From NCBI GenBank assembly GCA_002439805.1, contig DJPQ01000097.1, positions 1-32,961 on the forward strand: a DNA stretch of 32,961 bases. Reading direction: 5' to 3'. Below are positions 17,103-25,525 of this stretch, in pieces. The translations under genes were made by a program, and so were the position numbers. Position 1 is the stretch's first letter. Each line of letters opens with the position of its first letter. Source of the stretch: Bacteroidales bacterium UBA6408. GTDB taxonomy: Bacteria > Bacteroidota > Bacteroidia > Bacteroidales > UBA932. The notes under the pieces were generated by a model, which was not told the DNA's origin, made no database searches, and was given only the letters and a program-made list of their open reading frames with translations.

Positions 17103-17805
17103 ATCGCACAGCAATTAGCGCCAACCCCATCAGTACGAGATTGCAAACTACAAAGATGGAGTTTTTCATTCTTTTTGCAAAATAAATCGCATCACCACCC
17201 GTGAAAATTACAATATTTTCAGGGTGACGCGCAATATATCCCTCAATTTCAAATATTATACCCGATATAATTCCAGCATCAATCGACGACGACAGGGAAT
17301 CTCCGGTTTCCGGGACAATTTCCGGTGTGTCCTGAAGGGGAAGGGTCCTGGAGTAGCGGTTCACGGACTTGAAGCGCGTGCGGCAGCCCAGGGATATGTT
17401 ACCTCCCCTGTAGTGTCCTTCTGCGTCCATGAAGTCTATGGTGAGTATGGTTCCGAAGTCGAAGATGGTGCATCCCCTTCCCCTGAAGAGGTACTGGGCG
17501 GCAAGAACCGAGGCGGCGCGGTCCGGCGTCAGGAAAGCAGGCAGCGCATTGTCCTCAAGGACAAAACCGTGTCCGGAATCTATCAGAATGAATCTGGAGC
17601 AGCAGGATTCGAACTTGCCTATCACGGACTGTGAGAATTCCCGCACCGTACTCAACACCATCACATCGGGCCTGTTCCTTTCGACAAGTCCGAGTATGAA
17701 TTCGGCGGTCCTTTCCCCCTGGTAGCGGAAAGTCTTTCCGAGCGTTATCCCGTCGGCCCACGATGCCTTGAGCGCGGTGTAGCCGACATCAATCAGCAAG
17801 TTCAT
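17089..17805 (-). CDS. coaX: Type III pantothenate kinase, with unusual motifs
   Basis: 238 residues of the ASKHA fold. CoaX phosphorylates pantothenate in the first step of coenzyme A synthesis. Conserved features are Asp6 in the first phosphate loop, Asp95-Arg96, the Asp116-x-Gly-Thr motif and Phe-Thr-Gly-Gly-Asp near the C-terminus. Three usually constant positions differ: Asp-x-Gly-Asn-Thr reads Asp-Val-Gly-Tyr-Thr (Tyr9), the Gly-x-Asp-Arg motif reads Thr-Pro-Asp-Arg, and Gly-Gly-Asn-Ile-Ser-Pro-Gly reads Gly-Gly-Asn-Ile-Ser-Leu-Gly. Family and gene order support CoaX; activity is less certain. The gene heads the cluster that continues with the outer-membrane protein. Confidence 0.85.
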   Translation of the reverse strand: MNLLIDVGYTALKASWADGITLGKTFRYQGERTAEFILGLVERNRPDVMVLSTVREFSQSVIGKFESCCSRFILIDSGHGFVLEDNALPAFLTPDRAASVLAAQYLFRGRGCTIFDFGTILTIDFMDAEGHYRGGNISLGCRTRFKSVNRYSRTLPLQDTPEIVPETGDSLSSSIDAGIISGIIFEIEGYIARHPENIVIFTGGDAIYFAKRMKNSIFVVCNLVLMGLALIAVRYGER

Positions 17806-17816
17806 ATAGTCTATTT

Positions 17817-17861
17817 TCGGCGAATTTCAGAAAATTCGGGAAACCTCCGAAATTCGGGCGG
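17817..17861. other. Hairpin-rich gap between mfd and coaX
   Basis: CGAATTT (17821-17827) pairs with AAATTCG (17832-17838), and an 11-bp palindromic CCGAAATTCGG follows at 17847-17857. ATTCGGG occurs twice. There is no U-run, so a terminator for mfd is uncertain; an operator or transcript-stability element is possible. Confidence 0.3.
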
Positions 17862-17895
17862 TAAATTTAGTAATTTTTCGGCAAGCCGTCAAAAA

Positions 17896-20800
17896 CTATT
17901 TCAGTTTGTCCAGCCTCGAATAGGCCTCGAAAAGGTCGGGGACGTTGCGCGAGACTATGCGCAGGCGGTTGTCGTTCTGCTTGAGGTCGAAGAGCCTCTG
18001 ATTGTCATTAAGGCGTTCGAGGATGTGCTGGAAAGTCTTTGACTTGTAGTACTGCGAGAGAGGATTCGAGATGAAGAAGGCTATCATCAGGCCGTTCTTT
18101 ATGATTATCTTCTCAAATCCCAGCTTTTCTCCGAGGTGCCTGATGCGCACGATTTCCATAAGGCTCTCAAGTTCCGGAGGAAGCGGTCCGAAACGGTCGG
18201 AGAGCTGCGATTTCATCTTCTCAAGACCGTCGTCGGACGTTATGGAGTCCAGTTCTTTGTAAATCCTTATCTTCTCGGCGGTCATGCTTATGTAGGTATC
18301 CGGAATTAGGGCAATCTGGTCGGTCTCGATGGTGCAGTCGGCGACATACGAATCGCTGACGTTGCGCGAGGTGAGCCCGGTCTCCACGCCCAGTTCCTCC
18401 ATGGCCTCCGAGAGAATCTTCTGATAGGTCTCGAAACCCATGTCGGTGATGAACCCGCTCTGCTCAGCCCCGAGAAGGTTGCCGGCGCCCCGGATGTCGA
18501 GGTCCTGCATGGCTATGTTGAAGCCGCTGCCGAGGTCGGAGAAAGACTCTATCGCCTTGAGGCGGCGGCGGGCGTCTTCCGTGATGGAAACGAGCGGAGG
18601 GACAATAAGATAGCAGAATGCCCGACGGTTTGAACGCCCTACCCTTCCGCGCAGCTGATGAAGGTCGCTAAGGCCTATGTTCTGCGCCTGATTTATTATT
18701 ATGGTGTTCGCGTTCGGAATGTCCAGCCCGTTCTCGATAATGGTCGTGCAGAGCAGCATGTCGTAGTCCCCCGCCATGAAGTCGAGAATCCTGTCCTCCA
18801 GCTGCTTTGCCTCCATCTGGCCGTGGGCGATGCAGATTTTCATGTCCGGAACGAGTCCGTGAAGGATGTCGTAAATCGACTGTAGTTCCTCCACCTTGTT
18901 GTGAAGGAAGAACAGCTGCCCGCCCCTGTTCAGCTCATAGTTTATGATTTTGCGGATTTCGTCACCGTCGAAGAGCATTATTTCAGTCTGCACGGGAATC
19001 CTGTTAGGCGGCGGGGTGGAGATGATTGAGAGGTCACGCGCGCCGAGGAGCGAGAACTGGAGGGTTCTCGGGATAGGCGTTGCGGTGAGAGTCAGCGTAT
19101 CGACGGATTCCTTCATCTGGCGCAGTTTCTCCTTTGCCCCGACCCCGAACTTCTGCTCCTCGTCGATGATGAGCAGCCCCAAGTCCCTGAACTCGAAAGC
19201 GGGACCGAGTATCTTGTGCGTTCCGATGAGAATGTCTATGGAGCCGCTCTTGAGCCGCTGCCTTATGTCGCTGATTTCCTTGGCGGTACGGAGTCTGCTC
19301 ACAAAGTCTATATTGCACGGAAAATCCTTCAGGCGCGAGGAAAAGGTCTTGTAATGCTGCAGCGCAAGGATTGTCGTGGGCACAAGCACGGCCACCTGCT
19401 TCCCGTCAGCGGCGGCCTTGAACGCGGCCCTTATCGCCACCTCGGTCTTTCCGAAGCCCACGTCGCCGCACACGAGCCTGTCCATAGGGCAGCTGTCCTC
19501 CATGTCCCTCTTGACCGCCTGCACGGCCTTTTCCTGGTCGGGAGTGTCCTCATACATGAACGAGGATTCAAGCTCCGTCTGGAGGAAAGAGTCCGGAGAG
19601 AATGCGAATCCCTTCGAGGCGCGCCTTCTGGCATAGAGCCGGATGAGGTCCTTGGCTATGTCCTTGACCTTCTTCTTGGCGTTGGACTTGAGCGTCTGCC
19701 AGGTCTTTGAGCCGAGCTTGTAAATCTTCGGGGGCTCGCCGTCCTTTGAGCGGTAGCGTGAAATCTTGTGGAGGGAATGAACCGATATGAACACGACGTC
19801 GTTGTCCTTATACATGAGCTTCACCACCTCGTGCATCCTGCCCTTGTCATCCTTCATCCTCACGAGCCCCCCGAATATCCCCACTCCGTAGTCGATGTGG
19901 ACGATGTAGTCTCCTATCGCGAATGATGTCAAGTCATTTATTGTCAGCTGCTCGCTCTTTTCGACGGTACGGCGCAGGCTGACCCTGTGGAAACGGTCGA
20001 AAATCTCATGGTCGGTGTAGCAGCAGACCTTGTCCTCCTTGTCGATGAAACCGCTGTGTATGCTGTGCGACGGGATGAACTCAGGCATATACCCCTCGTT
20101 CTGCATCAGGATGCTTTCAAGCCTCTCAAGCTGCGAACGCTTCTCGCCGTAGATGCATACCCTGTAGCCGGCAAGTATCTTTTCCCTTATATCCTCCGTC
20201 AGAAGCTCGAAATTCTTGTTGAACACCGGCTGAGGGGCTATGTTGAAGGTCACGGGAACAACCCCGGAGGCAGAAACAGGGACCTCAAGGAAGACTCGGC
20301 GGAATTTCAGCAGTCCCGCGAAAAAATCCCTGTCCTTATACATGTCCGACGAATCAAGCCACACGAGCGCCCCTTCGGGAAGCAAATCCGTGACCGGGAC
20401 AGCCGAAGCGTCGGAGCCCCCCTCCGCCGACAGGTCCGCAAAGACCTCCACCTCGGAGAGTTTCTCTTTAGACAGCTGCGTGTTGCAGTCGAAAACGCTG
20501 ATGCCATCGACCTCGTCGCCGAAGAACGAGATACGGTAGGGGTTGTTGAAGGAATATGAGAATATATCGATGAGAGCCCCCCTGACGGCGAACTGTCCGG
20601 GTTCGCTGACGAAATCCACACGTGTGAATCCCATGGTGAAGAGCTTTTCAGTGAGCTTTTCCCGGTCGTACTCATCACCTTCGCGCATCTTGAGGAAAGA
20701 AGCTGTCCCTCCGCCGGCGACAGCCTCCTCTAGAGCCTCGGGATAGGTGACGAAGAAAATCTGGCTATCCCCGTCATATTCCATCAATTTGCCTATCGAC

Positions 20801-21093
20801 GATGTTCTCTGGACGCTCAGCGAAGACTTGTAGTTGCTCTTCTCCATCTTCCGCCCGGAATCAGGGAGAAAGAACACGCGGTCGCCATCGACCAAGTCAT
20901 AGAGGTCGGAAGTGCAGTACTCGGCCGAATCCCTGTCCGGAAGCACGACGAAGTTTATTCCCGGGCGGCTGACCTGCGAGACGACAAACCATCGGGCAGA
21001 AAGAAACAGTCCCGAGCAGAAAGCCACGTCCTCCTTTCCGATTATTTCAGAAAGTTCCGCTACAGACTTTTGACTTATTAACAATCCCTCCAT
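17896..21093 (-). CDS. mfd: Transcription-repair coupling factor
   Basis: 1065 residues. Mfd removes RNA polymerase stalled at DNA damage and recruits the UvrABC excision system. The order is a UvrB-like N-terminal module (to about 330), the CarD-like RNA-polymerase interaction domain (begins near 390, Asp-Tyr-Ile-Val-His-Ile-Asp-Tyr-Gly-Val-Gly), the translocase with Walker A Gly-Asp-Val-Gly-Phe-Gly-Lys-Thr (about 542), Walker B Asp-Glu-Glu-Gln (about 643), Thr-Ala-Thr-Pro-Ile-Pro-Arg-Thr and Leu-Arg-Gly-Arg-Val-Gly-Arg (about 811), and the C-terminal TRCF domain. It is slightly shorter than the E. coli protein (1148), as in many Bacteroidota. It is divergent from ruvB. Confidence 0.97.
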   Translation of the reverse strand: MEGLLISQKSVAELSEIIGKEDVAFCSGLFLSARWFVVSQVSRPGINFVVLPDRDSAEYCTSDLYDLVDGDRVFFLPDSGRKMEKSNYKSSLSVQRTSSIGKLMEYDGDSQIFFVTYPEALEEAVAGGGTASFLKMREGDEYDREKLTEKLFTMGFTRVDFVSEPGQFAVRGALIDIFSYSFNNPYRISFFGDEVDGISVFDCNTQLSKEKLSEVEVFADLSAEGGSDASAVPVTDLLPEGALVWLDSSDMYKDRDFFAGLLKFRRVFLEVPVSASGVVPVTFNIAPQPVFNKNFELLTEDIREKILAGYRVCIYGEKRSQLERLESILMQNEGYMPEFIPSHSIHSGFIDKEDKVCCYTDHEIFDRFHRVSLRRTVEKSEQLTINDLTSFAIGDYIVHIDYGVGIFGGLVRMKDDKGRMHEVVKLMYKDNDVVFISVHSLHKISRYRSKDGEPPKIYKLGSKTWQTLKSNAKKKVKDIAKDLIRLYARRRASKGFAFSPDSFLQTELESSFMYEDTPDQEKAVQAVKRDMEDSCPMDRLVCGDVGFGKTEVAIRAAFKAAADGKQVAVLVPTTILALQHYKTFSSRLKDFPCNIDFVSRLRTAKEISDIRQRLKSGSIDILIGTHKILGPAFEFRDLGLLIIDEEQKFGVGAKEKLRQMKESVDTLTLTATPIPRTLQFSLLGARDLSIISTPPPNRIPVQTEIMLFDGDEIRKIINYELNRGGQLFFLHNKVEELQSIYDILHGLVPDMKICIAHGQMEAKQLEDRILDFMAGDYDMLLCTTIIENGLDIPNANTIIINQAQNIGLSDLHQLRGRVGRSNRRAFCYLIVPPLVSITEDARRRLKAIESFSDLGSGFNIAMQDLDIRGAGNLLGAEQSGFITDMGFETYQKILSEAMEELGVETGLTSRNVSDSYVADCTIETDQIALIPDTYISMTAEKIRIYKELDSITSDDGLEKMKSQLSDRFGPLPPELESLMEIVRIRHLGEKLGFEKIIIKNGLMIAFFISNPLSQYYKSKTFQHILERLNDNQRLFDLKQNDNRLRIVSRNVPDLFEAYSRLDKLK

Positions 21094-21382
21094 TCTTAAT
21101 GTTGATAACAGGTTGATAAGCCTGTTGAAACAAATTTGAAACTATTTTTTGAAATCCCGTAACTTCATATATACCCGACATTCTTCCGCAAATGCAACAA
21201 AGGAGCAAATTTTTTATCCTGCGGCTTACCAAAGGCTTATCAACAGTTTTCAATAAGTCCAATCCTTTATCGCACAATGTATTAAAAACATTATCAACAT
21301 ATAAACAGCCGTAAAATCATCATCCTTAAAAAAATAAATATGTCTTACTCTTTTATTATATTTGCGCAAAATTAGCCGGACG
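21094..21382. other. Candidate replication origin region (mfd-ruvB gap)
   Basis: This 289-bp AT-rich gap has the DnaA-box-like TTATCAACA three times: 21100-21108 (minus), 21237-21245 and 21291-21299 (plus). A fourth, TTATCAACC, is at 21111-21119 (minus), one helical turn from the first. Each TTATCAACA differs by one base from the classical TTATCCACA. A very AT-rich stretch at 21327-21363 could unwind. Gene direction switches here: 12 of 14 genes to the left are on the minus strand and 7 of 10 to the right on the plus strand. Origin function is an inference. Confidence 0.4.
21357..21364 (+). promoter_or_regulatory. Candidate promoter -7 element for ruvB
   Basis: TATATTTG matches TAnnTTTG, but lies only 18 bp before the ATG at 21383, which would give a very short leader. 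No clear -33 element was found. Confidence 0.35.
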
Positions 21383-22408
21383 ATGGAGACAGACTTCAAT
21401 CCGCGCGACGTCAGCGCGGGCAAAGATAAGGAAATTGACGGAATAATCAGACCGCAGGACCTCGGAGATTTTTCCGGACAGGACAAAATCATTAAAAACC
21501 TGAAGATTTTTGTGGCGGCCGCCAAGATGAGAGGGGAGACCCTCGACCACGTGCTGTTTCACGGTCCTCCGGGACTCGGCAAGACGACCCTTGCGCACAT
21601 CATCGCGAATGAACTTGGAGTAAATATGAAAGTGACTTCCGGCCCTGTGCTTGACAAGCCGGGAGACCTCGCGGGGCTGCTGACCTCACTGGAAGAGGGC
21701 GACGTGCTCTTCATCGACGAGATTCACAGGCTGTCTCCAGTGGTTGAGGAATACCTCTATTCCGCCATGGAAGACTTTGTAATCGACATTATGGTCGATA
21801 AGGGACCCGGTGCCAGGTCTATCCGTCTGTCGCTCAACCCGTTCACGCTGGTTGGAGCCACGACGCGAAGCGGGCTGCTGACTTCGCCTCTGCGCGCGCG
21901 TTTCGGGATAAAATGCGCCATGGAGTACTACGACACGCCTACGCTTCAGAAAATCGTGGAGCGCAGCGCCGGCATCCTGAACGTTCCGATTGACGACGCT
22001 GCGGCGTATGAGATTGCTCTGCGCAGTCGGGGGACTCCTCGTATCGCGAACTCTCTGCTGAGGCGCGTGCGGGATTTCGCGCAGGTCGTCGGGAACGGAA
22101 GGATTGACCTCGGAATCGCGAAATATGCCCTTGATGCCCTTAACATAGACAAGAGGGGGCTGGACTCTATTGACAACAAGATTCTACGCACAATAATCAC
22201 CAAGTTCAAGGGCGGTCCGGTCGGGGCGAACACCATTGCGACGGCGATAGGCGAGGATCAGGGCACGCTGGAGGAGGTTTATGAGCCGTTCCTCATAAAG
22301 GAAGGATTCATCATGCGCACGCCCCGGGGCAGGGAAGTGACGGAACTCGCCTACGCCCACCTCGGCATTGACCGTCTGCATCCCGACGATAATCTTTTGT
22401 TTGAATGA
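21383..22408 (+). CDS. ruvB: Holliday junction branch-migration ATPase RuvB
   Basis: 341 residues, normal length. It is the hexameric motor that drives branch migration of Holliday junctions with RuvA. Walker A Gly-Pro-Pro-Gly-Leu-Gly-Lys-Thr-Thr is at 61-69, Walker B Leu-Phe-Ile-Asp-Glu-Ile-His at 109-115 and the sensor Gly-Ala-Thr-Thr-Arg-Ser-Gly follows at about 155. A winged-helix domain closes the protein (Gly-Gly-Pro-Val-Gly-Ala-Asn-Thr-Ile). The ATG at 21383 was chosen over an in-frame TTG at 21362 because the latter falls in the likely promoter. ruvA is about 8 kb away on the other strand. Confidence 0.97.
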   Translation: METDFNPRDVSAGKDKEIDGIIRPQDLGDFSGQDKIIKNLKIFVAAAKMRGETLDHVLFHGPPGLGKTTLAHIIANELGVNMKVTSGPVLDKPGDLAGLLTSLEEGDVLFIDEIHRLSPVVEEYLYSAMEDFVIDIMVDKGPGARSIRLSLNPFTLVGATTRSGLLTSPLRARFGIKCAMEYYDTPTLQKIVERSAGILNVPIDDAAAYEIALRSRGTPRIANSLLRRVRDFAQVVGNGRIDLGIAKYALDALNIDKRGLDSIDNKILRTIITKFKGGPVGANTIATAIGEDQGTLEEVYEPFLIKEGFIMRTPRGREVTELAYAHLGIDRLHPDDNLLFE

Positions 22409-22421
22409 ACGAAAGATTTGC

Positions 22422-22429
22422 TAACTTTG
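22422..22429 (+). promoter_or_regulatory. Candidate promoter for sdhA-sdhB
   Basis: TAACTTTG matches TAnnTTTG, with TTTG at 22400-22403 giving 18-bp spacing. It begins just after the ruvB stop and leaves a leader of about 55 nt before sdhA. Confidence 0.6.
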
Positions 22430-22489
22430 CAGGCTGATATATTTTGAATCGGATTTTTGAGGACAGATTCATCTTTTAACTTATATATA

Positions 22490-24436
22490 ATGGCAAAAGA
22501 ATTGATTTCAAAGATTCCTGAGGGTCCTTTGGCCGAAAAATGGACAAAGCACAAGTCTCAGATCCGGGTAGTGTCGCCCGGCAACAAGAGAAAGTTGGAA
22601 ATCATTGTCATCGGTACGGGTCTGGGAGGAGCGTCTGCAGCCGCTTCTCTCGGTGAACTCGGCTACAACGTTAAGGTCTTCTGCATCAGCGATTCCCCTC
22701 GCCGTGCGCACTCCATTGCGGCACAGGGAGGTATCAATGCCGCAAAGAACTATCAGAACGACAATGACTCCATCTATCGTCTGTTCTACGACACAATCAA
22801 GGGCGGTGACTACCGCAGCCGAGAGGGAAATGTCTATCGTCTTGCGGAAGTCAGCAACAACATCATCGACCAGTGCGTCGCGCAGGGTGTTCCTTTCGCG
22901 AGGGAATACGGCGGACTTCTCGCAAACCGCTCTTTCGGAGGGGCTCAGGTGAGCCGTACCTTCTACGCCCGAGGCCAAACCGGTCAGCAGCTTCTTCTCG
23001 GTGCATATGCGGCTCTCAACCGTCAGATTGCGGCAGGCACGGTGAAATCCTACCCGCGTCATGAAATGCTTGACGTCGTGCTTATCAACGGAGAGGCAAA
23101 GGGTATAATTGCTCGTAATCTTGTGACAGGTGAAATCGAACGCTTTGGTGCACACGCCGTTGTGATAGCGTCCGGCGGATATGGAAACACCTATTTCCTT
23201 TCCACCAACGCGATGAACTCCAACGGTTCGGCGGCATGGCAGTGCTACAAGAAGGGCGCGTTCTTCGCGAACCCTTGCTTCGCGCAGATTCACCCGACCT
23301 GCATCCCGGTCCACGGCGAGCAGCAGTCAAAGCTCACGCTCATGTCCGAGTCTCTGCGCAACGACGGGCGCATTTGGGTACCGAAGAAGCTCGAGGATGT
23401 CGCAAAACTCCGCAAGCACGAAATAAAGCCGTCTGACATCCCGGAAGAGGATAGGGACTATTACCTTGAGCGCCGCTACCCGGCATTCGGAAACCTCGTT
23501 CCTCGTGACGTCGCTTCCCGTGCGGCAAAGGAGCGCTGTGATGCCGGATATGGTGTAAACGAGACAGGTCTTGCCGTATTCCTTGACTTCAAGACGGCCA
23601 TCGAGCGTCTGGGCAAGGATGTCATCAAGGCACGTTACGGTAACCTCTTCCAGATGTACGAGAAGATTACAGCATCCGACCCCTACAAGGAGCCGATGAT
23701 GATTTATCCGGCAATCCACTACACCATGGGCGGTCTCTGGGTTGACTACAATCTTCAGACGACAGTTCCGGGTCTTTATGCAATCGGCGAAGCAAACTTC
23801 TCCGACCACGGCGGAAACCGTCTCGGCGCGTCAGCCCTTATGCAGGGTCTTGCCGACGGATATTTCATCCTCCCTTACACCATCGGCGACTACCTCGCAT
23901 CCAAGTTCAAGGAGCCTAAGACCGACATCGGCGCTCCTGAATTCGAGGAGGCTGAGAAGGCTGTCCGCGCCAAGATTGACAGGCTTCTGTCAATCAAGGG
24001 CAAGGAGTCCGTTGACACCATTCACAAGAAGCTCGGCCACATCATGTGGGAGCATGTCGGAATGGCGCGCAACGAGGCCGGCCTGAAGGAGGGCATCCAG
24101 ATGATTCGTGAACTCAGAAAGGAATTCTGGAGCAATGTCTATGTTGCAGGAGTTCAGGGCACTTTCAATCAGGAACTTGAAAAGGCGCTGCGTCTTGCTG
24201 ACTTCCTCGAGATAGGCGAGCTCATGGCTCTTGACGCCCTTGACAGGCGCGAGTCCTGCGGTGGTCATTTCCGCGAGGAAATGCAGACCCCGGACGGCGA
24301 GACCAAGCGTGACGACGAGCACTATATGTACGTTGCCGCATGGGAGTACAAGGGCGACGACGTTGAGCCTGAACTCCACAAGGAGCCTCTCAAGTACGAG
24401 AACATTCACATTGCGACACGAAACTATAAAGACTAA
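22490..24436 (+). CDS. sdhA: Succinate dehydrogenase/fumarate reductase flavoprotein subunit
   Basis: 648 residues. It interconverts succinate and fumarate at a covalent FAD and passes electrons to SdhB; in anaerobic Bacteroidota it normally works as fumarate reductase. The dinucleotide-binding Gly-Thr-Gly-Leu-Gly-Gly is at 42-47 and the likely FAD-linked His is His74 in Arg-Ala-His-Ser-Ile-Ala-Ala-Gln-Gly-Gly. Substrate-site motifs His-Pro-Thr-Cys (about 268) and Asn-Arg-Leu-Gly-Ala-Ser-Ala are present. The ATG at 22490 follows the promoter; the frame is open from 22457. sdhB follows after 67 bp. No cytochrome b (sdhC/frdC) gene lies beside it. Confidence 0.97.
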   Translation: MAKELISKIPEGPLAEKWTKHKSQIRVVSPGNKRKLEIIVIGTGLGGASAAASLGELGYNVKVFCISDSPRRAHSIAAQGGINAAKNYQNDNDSIYRLFYDTIKGGDYRSREGNVYRLAEVSNNIIDQCVAQGVPFAREYGGLLANRSFGGAQVSRTFYARGQTGQQLLLGAYAALNRQIAAGTVKSYPRHEMLDVVLINGEAKGIIARNLVTGEIERFGAHAVVIASGGYGNTYFLSTNAMNSNGSAAWQCYKKGAFFANPCFAQIHPTCIPVHGEQQSKLTLMSESLRNDGRIWVPKKLEDVAKLRKHEIKPSDIPEEDRDYYLERRYPAFGNLVPRDVASRAAKERCDAGYGVNETGLAVFLDFKTAIERLGKDVIKARYGNLFQMYEKITASDPYKEPMMIYPAIHYTMGGLWVDYNLQTTVPGLYAIGEANFSDHGGNRLGASALMQGLADGYFILPYTIGDYLASKFKEPKTDIGAPEFEEAEKAVRAKIDRLLSIKGKESVDTIHKKLGHIMWEHVGMARNEAGLKEGIQMIRELRKEFWSNVYVAGVQGTFNQELEKALRLADFLEIGELMALDALDRRESCGGHFREEMQTPDGETKRDDEHYMYVAAWEYKGDDVEPELHKEPLKYENIHIATRNYKD

Positions 24437-24503
24437 AAGAAGCTGTTTTCAATTTTTTAAACACTTCTTGAATTATTGAAAAAAAATTAAAACAGATTCT
24501 ATA

Positions 24504-25283
24504 ATGGATTTGACTTTGAAAGTATGGCGTCAGAAAAACGCCAAGGAGAAAGGGCATTTCGAGACCTATCAGGTCAAGGGCATTTCGCCTGACAGCTCTT
24601 TCCTTGAGATGCTTGACATCCTCAATGAGCAGCTTATCACGGAGGGTATGGATCCTGTCGCTGTGGAAAAGGGCTGCAAGTCATCTGGGCCGGTTTCCTT
24701 CGACCACGACTGCCGTGAGGGAATCTGCGGAGCCTGCTCACTCTACATAAACGGACGCGCCCATGGACCTGACGACGAGGTCACTACCTGCCAGCTCCAT
24801 ATGCGCAAGTTCAAGGACGGCGACACTATCACCATCGAGCCTTGGCGCAGCCATGGTTTCCCTGTAATCAAGGACCTTGTCGTTGACCGTCAGGCATTTG
24901 ACAAGATTCTTCAGGCCGGCGGATATGTTTCCGTGGGAACCGGCGGCGTTCCTGACGCCAATGCCATATCTATTCCTCGTGAAAAGGCCGAGGAGAGCAT
25001 GGACGGGGCTGCCTGCATCGGCTGCGGAGCCTGCGTCGCGACCTGCAAGAACGGCTCGGCGATGCTTTTCGTCGCTGCCCGCGTAAGTTCCCTCGCGCTC
25101 CTTCCTCAGGGCAGGGTGGAGGCGGCGAAGCGCGCGAAGGCGATGGTCGCCAAGATGGACGAGCTCGGTTTCGGTTCCTGCACCAACACCCGCGCCTGCG
25201 AGATGGAGTGCCCTAAGCACATCACCGTCTCCCACATCGCCAGACTCAACAGGGAGTTCCTCTGCGCTAAATTTCGGGACTAA
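24504..25283 (+). CDS. sdhB: Succinate dehydrogenase/fumarate reductase iron-sulfur subunit
   Basis: 259 residues. It carries electrons between the flavoprotein and the membrane quinone site. The [2Fe-2S] ligands are Cys70, Cys75, Cys78 and Cys96. The [4Fe-4S] and [3Fe-4S] ligands come from Cys171, Cys174, Cys177, Cys181 and Cys226, Cys232, Cys236. The proline that usually follows the last cysteine of the second group is at 237. It is co-transcribed with sdhA and followed by two hairpins, the second a good terminator. Confidence 0.97.
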   Translation: MDLTLKVWRQKNAKEKGHFETYQVKGISPDSSFLEMLDILNEQLITEGMDPVAVEKGCKSSGPVSFDHDCREGICGACSLYINGRAHGPDDEVTTCQLHMRKFKDGDTITIEPWRSHGFPVIKDLVVDRQAFDKILQAGGYVSVGTGGVPDANAISIPREKAEESMDGAACIGCGACVATCKNGSAMLFVAARVSSLALLPQGRVEAAKRAKAMVAKMDELGFGSCTNTRACEMECPKHITVSHIARLNREFLCAKFRD

Positions 25284-25285
25284 AG

Positions 25286-25353
25286 GACGGGGCTATAAAA
25301 GGGGTTCTGCTTCGTTGGATGTTTTTATGCATCCCCGTCATCAAAGTTTTTTT
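25286..25353 (+). terminator. Competing hairpins just after sdhB (possible first terminator)
   Basis: GACGGGG (25286-25292) can pair with CCCCGTC (25333-25339), and GGATG (25317-25321) with CATCC (25330-25334). The two stems share bases 25333-25334, so they exclude each other in part. A T-run (25347-25353) follows 8 nt later. Confidence 0.4.
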
Positions 25354-25356
25354 AGT

Positions 25357-25398
25357 GAAAAAAGCCTGCTGAAAATTAAAACAGCAGGCTTTTTTTTT
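25357..25398. terminator. Rho-independent terminator of sdhA-sdhB, probably bidirectional
   Basis: AGCCTGCT (25363-25370) pairs with AGCAGGCT (25383-25390) across a 12-nt AT-rich loop. A-runs precede it and eight or more T's follow. Confidence 0.88.
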
Positions 25399-25402
25399 CA
25401 AT

Positions 25403-25525
25403 AAAAATTCAAATTTAAGGATGAAGGGCAAGGCTTGCGAGGAGAAGAAAACGCAGCAACCTGATGGTTGTGAGGATTTCGCCGACGAAGCGTAACGCAG
25501 CCAATCGCCTTAAATTTGGATTTTT
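25403..25525 (-). repeat. 87-nt-core structured repeat, copy 2 (3' of hflX)
   Basis: The core is 25421-25507. The arms are 25403-25420 (AAAAATTCAAATTTAAGG) and 25508-25525 (CCTTAAATTTGGATTTTT), complementary over 18 bp with one mismatch. The right arm runs into the hflX stop codon. The core hairpin is CAACC-TGAT-GGTTG (25457-25470), and ACGCAGC occurs on both sides of it. Confidence 0.88.
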
